The notes beneath the pieces were generated by a model, which did not search any database, was not told the origin of the DNA, and worked only from the letters and a program-made list of their open reading frames with translations. This document shows positions 21,501 to 26,025 of a stretch of 26,025 nt of DNA, piece by piece. Origin of the DNA: MED660 sp002691025 (lineage in GTDB: Bacteria > Myxococcota_A > UBA9160 > UBA4427); NCBI GenBank assembly GCA_002170485.2, contig NHDZ02000102.1, positions 1-26,025 on the forward strand, given 5' to 3'. Made by a program: the position numbers and the translations under genes. Each line of letters starts with the position of its first letter. The first letter of the stretch is position 1.

Positions 21501-22157
21501 ATAGAAGAGTTCGAGGATCGAATCCACGTGCCCTTCGAGCAAGGCTGGATCCGACGGCGAATCCCCGGTCAATTTTTCAAAGGCCGGGCCGACCGCATAG
21601 ACCAGCCCGACAGAACCGATGATCATGAAGAAGATGTGCTCGGGACTGCCTACCCGGCCGTACCCATCTCGCTGCGCTTTCTCCACCTCACCCCGTACGT
21701 AGTCAAACTGAGGCCTGAGATGNTTCTCCACATACCAACGCATGCGTTCCGTATCTGAAGTGCCCTCGTGCAGCAGCAATCGGATGAACTCCGGTCGGCC
21801 CGCTGTAAACAAAAGGAACTCCCTGAGCTGCGAGCGGCTCTGAGCCCTCGAATCGCCTTCGGGATACTGACGGCGTCGCTCGACGAGACGTTCATTGAAC
21901 CCCTCATAGACACGGTCGACAGCCGCTTTCCACAACTGCTCCTTGGTCTTGAAGTAGTAGGGGACGGACGCCAGGGCCACTCCGGCCACCTGCACGATGT
22001 CCCGGGTCGTCGCCGCCTTGAAGCCTCTTTGAGAGAAGACTTCGATGGCAGCCTCCACCAGCCGATCACGCGTCTGAACGGACCTCTTCTGGGAGGCCTC
22101 AGGAAGCGGAGCCTCGGCTGCAGAAACGTCTCGACTCGCATGATCTTCCACGGCCAA
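21495..22157 (-). CDS. TetR family transcriptional repressor
   Basis: The product is about 220 residues. Its N-terminal DNA-binding domain is typical: RDRLVEAAIEVFSQRGFKAATTRDIVQVAGVALASVPYYFKTKEQLWKAAVDRVYEGF, where the helix-turn-helix and the YYFKTKEQL segment fit the family closely. The C-terminal ligand domain includes FLLFTAGRPEFIRLLLHEGTSDTERMRWYVE and PEHIFFMIIGSVGLVYAVGPAFEKLTG, hydrophobic enough to hold a lipophilic effector. I chose TTG 22157 because AAGGAG (22164-22169) is 6 bases upstream; GTG 22151 is the alternative and the TTG at 22196 has no site. A promoter and palindrome just upstream (22189-22242) indicate self-repression. It is divergent from the KstD-like flavoprotein, its most likely target. 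Confidence 0.88.
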   Translation of the reverse strand: MAVEDHASRDVSAAEAPLPEASQKRSVQTRDRLVEAAIEVFSQRGFKAATTRDIVQVAGVALASVPYYFKTKEQLWKAAVDRVYEGFNERLVERRRQYPEGDSRAQSRSQLREFLLFTAGRPEFIRLLLHEGTSDTERMRWYVEXHLRPQFDYVRGEVEKAQRDGYGRVGSPEHIFFMIIGSVGLVYAVGPAFEKLTGDSPSDPALLEGHVDSILELFYP

Positions 22158-22188
22158 TCGTCTCTCCTTACAGATTCTTGCGAACCCT

Positions 22189-22206
22189 CGAGACAAAACC
22201 GTCTCG
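22189..22206. promoter_or_regulatory. Candidate TetR operator, 18-base palindrome
   Basis: CGAGAC (22189-22194) and GTCTCG (22201-22206) are perfect inverted arms around a 6-base centre AAAACC. The site lies directly at the predicted transcription start of the TetR gene and 32 bases before its TTG start codon, the usual position for autorepression by a dimeric TetR protein. Confidence 0.5.
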
Positions 22207-22213
22207 CTTCAGC

Positions 22214-22242
22214 ATTATGCACATCTGCCTCGACCAAAGCAA
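22214..22242 (-). promoter_or_regulatory. Candidate sigma70 promoter of the TetR gene
   Basis: On the minus strand TTGCTT (22237-22242) and CATAAT (22214-22219) are separated by exactly 17 bases. Transcription would start near 22207, immediately before the palindrome at 22189-22206, and give a leader of about 50 bases with an AAGGAG site before the TTG start. Confidence 0.5.
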
Positions 22243-22300
22243 CTTGCCCATTTCCATCAAAAAAATATTTGCATGGACAGATCGCAAAGCACTGCTACCC

Positions 22301-22313
22301 GGTTTTCGAAACC
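22301..22313. promoter_or_regulatory. Minor symmetric site, possible second operator
   Basis: GGTTT (22301-22305) and AAACC (22309-22313) form a perfect 5-base inverted repeat around TCG. Its arms differ from those of the TetR palindrome, so the same protein may not bind it. It is about 210 bases upstream of the flavoprotein start. Confidence 0.2.
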
Positions 22314-22525
22314 ANGCGTCGATTCTGCCCCGCCTTGAATGGACTATGATCCGGAAAAAAGACCGTGACCCGCAAACCGCAACCACCCGCAGTAGAATCT
22401 GTANGGGGTTCTCGACACATTCAAAGCGGAATCCCAAATGCGAATGAAGCCAAAACCGATTCAGTACGGGCAAACATCTTTGCGAATCCGTTTCCGCCCC
22501 ACCGNCACGAAAGGAAGTCTCCATC

Positions 22526-23959
22526 ATGTCAACCCTGATCCGCGACGCGCATGAAGTGGGCCAATGGGATGAACAGGTCGATGTCCTCGTCGTGGGCCTC
22601 GGTGCTGCGGGCGCGGCCGCAGGACTCGAAGCCTCCGCACAAGGGGCCGACACCCTGATTCTCGAAAGAGCCAGCGGCGGGGGCGGCACCTCCGCCATGT
22701 CCGGAGGCGTGATCTACCTCGGTGGCGGCACCGCGCTCCAGAGGGCTTGTGGTTTCGAGGACTCGGAAGANGAGATGTTCAAGTACCTCATGGCCTCCTG
22801 TGGCCATGCGCCGGACAAACACAAAATGCAGGCCTACTGCGAGGGCTCCGTGGCCCACTACGACTGGCTCTGTGAGCAAGGCGTCCCCTTCAAGAACACC
22901 TACTACCACGGAACCAGCGGAGANCCGCCCACCGACGACGGNCTGGTCTGGTCTGGCGCCGAGCAGGCCCACCCCTTCTGNGACCTGGCTCGCCCCGCAC
23001 CCAGAGGCCACGTGCCCCAGGTCGAACACCAGGGGGGCCCGTTGCTCATGCGGAAACTCTGCGAAGCGGTGGACCGCAGCCCCGCCCGACTGGCCGCCGA
23101 TCATCGCTGCATCGCGCTCTACCAGACCCGAGACGGCGAAATACTCGGAGCGGCCGTGGAAGCCTTCGGCGAACAGAAATCCATCCGCGCCAAGGGCGGT
23201 GTGGTGCTCACGACGGGTGGTTTCGTACTCAATGACCTGATGCTGGACCAACACGCGCCACTGGCCCGTCGATGTTCTTTGCGCGTCGCGGCCACCGGCG
23301 ACGACGGAAGTGGCATCCGCCTGGGAATGGCGGCCGGAGCGGCCACGCTCCACATGAACGCCGTCTCCATCTCCCTTCCCATTACACAACCCTGGGGCCT
23401 CAAGCGCGGCGTACTCGTAAATGCCCAGGGACAGCGCTTCATCAACGAAGACACCTACTACGGACGACTCGGCGAAGCCGCCCTGCTTCGNAACAACGGG
23501 GCGGCCTGGCTTATTGTCGACGACGAAATCTTCGAACAGCCCGAATACATCGAAGAAGTCGCCGCAACCGGAAACGACTTCTCCGAGGTGGCCAGGGAAC
23601 TCGGCCTGCCACCCGGAAGTCTCGAAGCGACTCTCGAGAACTACAACCNNCATGCGNCNTCCGGAGAAGACCCCGTCTTCCACAAGAACAGTCAATACAT
23701 CAAGCCACTGACCCGACCTCCTTTCGGGGCCATCGACTGCACGACCGAGAAGGCACTCTATGCCGTCTTCACCCTGGGCGGCCTCCACACCGATCCCGAA
23801 AGCCGGGTTCTCGACCCGGAGGGTGTTCCCATCGAGGGTCTCTTCGCAGCCGGGCGAAGCAGTTCAGGCCTGGCTGTCGATGGCTACAGCAGCGGCCTCT
23901 CCCTGGGTGATGGCACCTTTTTTGGCAGGCGAGCAGGCCGGAATGCAGCCGCCCGCTGA
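22526..23959 (+). CDS. FAD-dependent oxidoreductase of the 3-ketosteroid dehydrogenase/fumarate reductase family
   Basis: The 477-residue protein opens with an FAD Rossmann motif, VDVLVVGLGAAGAAAGLEASAQGADTLILERASGGGGTSAMSGG (G24-x-G26-x-x-G29 and acidic Glu at the second strand), the SGG being typical of the KstD/FRD group. VVLTTGGFVLND, AATGDDGSGIRLGMAAGA, GVLVNAQGQRFINEDTYY and the C-terminal EGLFAAGRSSSGLAVDGYSSGLSLGDGTFFGRRAG close the FAD domain in family order. Relatives dehydrogenate 3-ketosteroids or reduce fumarate-like enoates; the C-terminal Gly/Ser/Tyr pattern is not diagnostic of a steroid substrate. It is shorter than most KstD proteins. AAGGAAG lies 8 bases before the ATG. Several N bases leave unknown residues. 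It is divergent from a TetR gene and precedes a DUF1214 gene by 83 bases. Confidence 0.82.
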   Translation: MSTLIRDAHEVGQWDEQVDVLVVGLGAAGAAAGLEASAQGADTLILERASGGGGTSAMSGGVIYLGGGTALQRACGFEDSEXEMFKYLMASCGHAPDKHKMQAYCEGSVAHYDWLCEQGVPFKNTYYHGTSGXPPTDDXLVWSGAEQAHPFXDLARPAPRGHVPQVEHQGGPLLMRKLCEAVDRSPARLAADHRCIALYQTRDGEILGAAVEAFGEQKSIRAKGGVVLTTGGFVLNDLMLDQHAPLARRCSLRVAATGDDGSGIRLGMAAGAATLHMNAVSISLPITQPWGLKRGVLVNAQGQRFINEDTYYGRLGEAALLXNNGAAWLIVDDEIFEQPEYIEEVAATGNDFSEVARELGLPPGSLEATLENYNXHAXSGEDPVFHKNSQYIKPLTRPPFGAIDCTTEKALYAVFTLGGLHTDPESRVLDPEGVPIEGLFAAGRSSSGLAVDGYSSGLSLGDGTFFGRRAGRNAAAR

Positions 23960-24042
23960 TTCCAGGACGAGCGCCGAGACCCTTCGCAGNGCCATCTGAT
24001 CAGGTATCGTGATCACACCCGAAACGAACCGGAGAAAGCCCC

Positions 24043-25167
24043 ATGGACGAAACCANGAGCGAAACCCGCGAAGCCTATCGAGCGCTGATTGGCCTTCTTG
24101 AAGAGATCGACNATCGCTTCCTGGGGCCGGAGTGGGGATTGAACGANGCACACGACGTAGCCGGGGGAACCCGAGCCGTGATGCACCTGCTTCAGGGCGG
24201 ACTCTTTACCCACTTTGAGGATGATCCCGCTCACCCCCGGTTCCTGCAGATCGTGTCGCCCAGCCGGAAATTCACTGGGGACAACGCGGACGCCGTCTAT
24301 TACGACTCTCCCATCGATCCGAAGGGGAGTTACCTGATTCGCGGCAACACCGGGGGTGCGGTCTACACGTCCCTCACCATCGAAGCCGGAACCGACCAGG
24401 GTAATTTCGGAACCCATACAGCGGGCGTGCTGAANGACGAGGACTTCGACGTCACGAGCCAGGGAGATTTCGAAATCACCCTGGGCGGAGAAAAACAGGA
24501 TCGCAACTGGCTTGGCCTCTCTCCCGAGGCCACTCGTGTGACCAGCCGCCACTATTTCGAAAACGAGCGGTGCGCTGCATCCGATCCAGACGTCCGTGTC
24601 ACACTTTCCATTACACCGCTGAGCCCGGCGCCCCCGCCCCCGCCCCCCGACGATGCCAGCGTCGCCGCGGGGATCCGACGGGTCCACCACTTCCTCCAGA
24701 GTCGGACTCTGGACATGCCTCCGCCCGGGCAACGAAAAGATCAACCGCCCTTCGTGTCCATCACGCCCAATGAGTTTCCTCAGCCCATCAAGCCGGGCGA
24801 CTTCGCCCTGGCGGCCGCCGATGCCGCCTATGCCATGGCGCCCTATGTGCTGGGCCCCGATCAGGCGCTTGAAATTTCGGCGCGCTGGCCCACCTGCCGA
24901 TGCGCCAACGTGTGCCTCTGGAACCGCCATATGCAGACCTACGACTATGCCAATCGGTCGGTCTCACTCAATCGCGCTCAAACCCAGACAGACTCGGACG
25001 GAAGCTTCAAGCTCTACATCGCCCACGAGGACCCCGGACACCCCAACTGGCTTGATACGGAAGGGCGACCCTTCGGAATGGTCTTCTGGAGGTACATGCT
25101 TCCGGAAGGTGAGATCGAGCGACCGACAGCTCGGGTCGTTTCATTCGATGAAATCAAGACCTCCTGA
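24043..25167 (+). CDS. DUF1214 domain-containing protein
   Basis: The 374-residue protein has the DUF1214 ending: FALAAADAAYAMAPYVLGPDQALEISARWPTCRCANVCLWNRHMQTYDYANRSVSLNRAQ, then DGSFKLYIAHEDPGHPNWLDTEGRPFGMVFWRYMLPEGE, the 'ya..dPg.pNWLdt.G...g....R' motif of the family. The first half (DNADAVYYDSPIDPKGSYLIRGNTGGAVYTSLTIEAG) fits the beta-sandwich region usually preceding it, and a proline run (residues about 191-198) links the two. Members are of unknown function and often sit in lipid, steroid or terpenoid catabolic clusters. It has no clear signal peptide. GGAGAAAG sits before the ATG. A few N bases occur. It follows the KstD-like flavoprotein and is probably cotranscribed under the TetR. 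Confidence 0.82.
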   Translation: MDETXSETREAYRALIGLLEEIDXRFLGPEWGLNXAHDVAGGTRAVMHLLQGGLFTHFEDDPAHPRFLQIVSPSRKFTGDNADAVYYDSPIDPKGSYLIRGNTGGAVYTSLTIEAGTDQGNFGTHTAGVLXDEDFDVTSQGDFEITLGGEKQDRNWLGLSPEATRVTSRHYFENERCAASDPDVRVTLSITPLSPAPPPPPPDDASVAAGIRRVHHFLQSRTLDMPPPGQRKDQPPFVSITPNEFPQPIKPGDFALAAADAAYAMAPYVLGPDQALEISARWPTCRCANVCLWNRHMQTYDYANRSVSLNRAQTQTDSDGSFKLYIAHEDPGHPNWLDTEGRPFGMVFWRYMLPEGEIERPTARVVSFDEIKTS

Positions 25168-25299
25168 CCGCATCGAGGCTCATGCATCCGGAGACCCCGA
25201 GGAGCGGAGCCTTCGGAACCGGACCGAGCCGAGACCACAAGTCGCATACTCCACCCGCATTCCACCGAGACCGACCCCACTTCCCCGAAACGGATTGCC

Positions 25300-26025
25300 A
25301 TGAGGAAGACGATGTCGCATTTCAAAATGGGCCAGAAGGCCATCGCCACCGCGCTCCTCGGCCTTTTGACCGTGGCTCTGGCCTCAAAGGCTGCCGAACC
25401 CCAGAAACCATCCCTGCTTCTGGCCACCACCACCAGCGTCCAGGACTCCGGACTGCTTGATGTTCTCCTTCCCGCTTTCACCCGGCATTCAGGGATTCCG
25501 GTTCGCACCGTAGCCGTTGGCACAGGCGCCGCGCTGCGAATGGGAGCGGAAGGCAATGCCGATATCCTACTGACCCATGCCCCGGTTTCGGAGAAAGCGC
25601 TGCTCCAAGAAGGGGCCCTCTCCCAACGAATCGAAATCATGGACAACTACTTCGTGATTGCGGGACCGCCAGGGGATCCGGCCCAGGTATCCGGTGCCTC
25701 GAACGCCGCGGAGGCCATGAGAAGGATCCATCGGTCCAACGCCTCATTTGTCAGCCGAGCCGACGACTCCGGGACCCACAAGAAGGAGAGCCAACTCCTG
25801 CGCGAAGCCGGCCTCGACTCCAACCCTGCACCGCCCGGTTGGACGCGAACCGGGTCGGGGATGGGGGCCTCCCTGCTGGTGGCCGGACAAAGGCAGGCCT
25901 ACATCCTCTCCGATATCGGAACCTTCCTGGCCTTCCGGGACCGGCTGGACCTCGTCCCCCTGACGTCAAACTCAGCCGACCTGATGAACATCTACTCGAT
26001 CCTGCTCGTCGATCCGGAACGCTTC
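25300..26025 (+). CDS. tupA: Tungstate ABC transporter substrate-binding protein (TupA-like), 3' truncated by window
   Basis: The open frame runs to the window edge (242 codons). A signal peptide (MGQKAIATALLGLLTVALASKAAE region) leads into LLLATTTSVQDSGLLDVLLPAF, HSGIPVRTVAVGTGAALRMG, GNADILLTHAP, NYFVIAGPPGDPAQV, FVSRADDSGTHKKE and GMGASLLVAGQRQAYILSDIGTF: the TTTS and SRxDxSGTH motifs are the oxyanion-binding signatures of TupA-type tungstate (some molybdate) receptors. It should capture tungstate in the periplasm for an ABC permease (TupB) and ATPase (TupC), presumably just beyond the window. ATG 25300 is used here; ATG 25312, with GAGGA 5 bases upstream, gives a shorter, equally good signal peptide. 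No metal-type repeat is visible in the 132-base upstream gap. Confidence 0.88.
   Translation, partial: MRKTMSHFKMGQKAIATALLGLLTVALASKAAEPQKPSLLLATTTSVQDSGLLDVLLPAFTRHSGIPVRTVAVGTGAALRMGAEGNADILLTHAPVSEKALLQEGALSQRIEIMDNYFVIAGPPGDPAQVSGASNAAEAMRRIHRSNASFVSRADDSGTHKKESQLLREAGLDSNPAPPGWTRTGSGMGASLLVAGQRQAYILSDIGTFLAFRDRLDLVPLTSNSADLMNIYSILLVDPERF

Larger units (their letters stand above)
22158..22525. other. Intergenic region between divergent TetR and flavoprotein genes
   Basis: This 368-base stretch holds no convincing gene. The left part contains the TetR promoter and an 18-base palindrome, described separately. An A-rich run (22259-22265) and TTGCCC (22244-22249) 16 bases before TATTTG (22266-22271) could be a weak rightward promoter. 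A second small symmetric site, GGTTT-TCG-AAACC, is at 22301-22313. From 22315 to 22505 I see nothing beyond two N positions; the flavoprotein SD (AAGGAAG, 22511-22517) closes the region. Confidence 0.6.

Noticed and set aside
22529..23788. 419-codon minus-strand open frame opposite the KstD-like flavoprotein
   Set aside because: No domain or SD, while the plus strand has FAD-binding motifs in the right order.
1..26025. CRISPR arrays, tRNA/rRNA genes, insertion sequences, prophage or integrase genes
   Set aside because: No regularly spaced repeats, tRNA-like cloverleaf consensus, transposase motifs or terminal inverted repeats were seen while reading the window; this was by eye, so a short tRNA could still be missed.

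Overview
The window is a chromosomal fragment, roughly 60% GC by eye, from a Gram-negative bacterium whose phylum I cannot fix from sequence alone. Lipobox lipoproteins, a DUF3313 outer-membrane-type lipoprotein, a Bax-type glucosaminidase and an AsmA-like membrane protein argue for a double membrane. The many catabolic and flavin/F420-type genes (two luciferase-like LLM oxidoreductases, a PPOX-fold protein, SDR, acyl-CoA synthetase, amidohydrolase, acyl-CoA-dehydrogenase-type monooxygenase, VOC dioxygenase, KstD-like flavoprotein) resemble gene content I associate with Myxococcota, Binatota and other former deltaproteobacterial lineages; that placement is inference. Isolated single N calls occur only at about 12193-14668 and 20370-24436, which suggests a draft or metagenomic assembly with weak coverage there. 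I see no tRNA, rRNA, CRISPR array, transposase or integrase.

Layout. Bases 1-1613 (+): 3' end of an LLM oxidoreductase, a PPOX-fold protein and a short-chain dehydrogenase. 1628-3310 (-): an acyl-CoA synthetase, convergent with the SDR. 3500-4708 (+): an amidohydrolase. 4740-8228 (-): a likely three-gene operon (alkylsulfatase-like MBL protein with a degenerate metal site, Bax-like glucosaminidase, NylB-like serine hydrolase lipoprotein). 8413-9835 (+): an HdeD/DUF308 membrane protein and a DUF3313 lipoprotein. 9858-12076 (-): an ATP-grasp enzyme and an exported protein of unknown function, joined by an ATGA overlap. 12235-13164 (+): a short AsmA-like protein. 13221-16968 (-): an orphan hybrid histidine kinase, a small lipoprotein and a membrane-anchored MBL hydrolase. 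17093-17956 (-) and 18182-20062 (+): an LLM oxidoreductase divergent from a flavin monooxygenase plus VOC dioxygenase pair. 20112-21404 (+): bioA. 21495-22157 (-): a TetR repressor, divergent from 22526-25167 (+): a KstD/fumarate-reductase-type flavoprotein and a DUF1214 protein. 25300 to the end (+): a tungstate-binding protein (tupA), cut by the window edge.

The dominant theme is oxidation of hydrophobic or aromatic carboxylic substrates: activation to CoA thioesters, flavin/F420 oxidation, ring hydroxylation and cleavage, under at least one TetR switch. The best regulatory signal is a complete promoter-operator-SD arrangement ahead of the TetR gene. The best candidates for new biology are the metal-ligand-poor MBL protein and the translationally coupled ATP-grasp/exported-protein pair. 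No clearly new defence or mobile system is visible.
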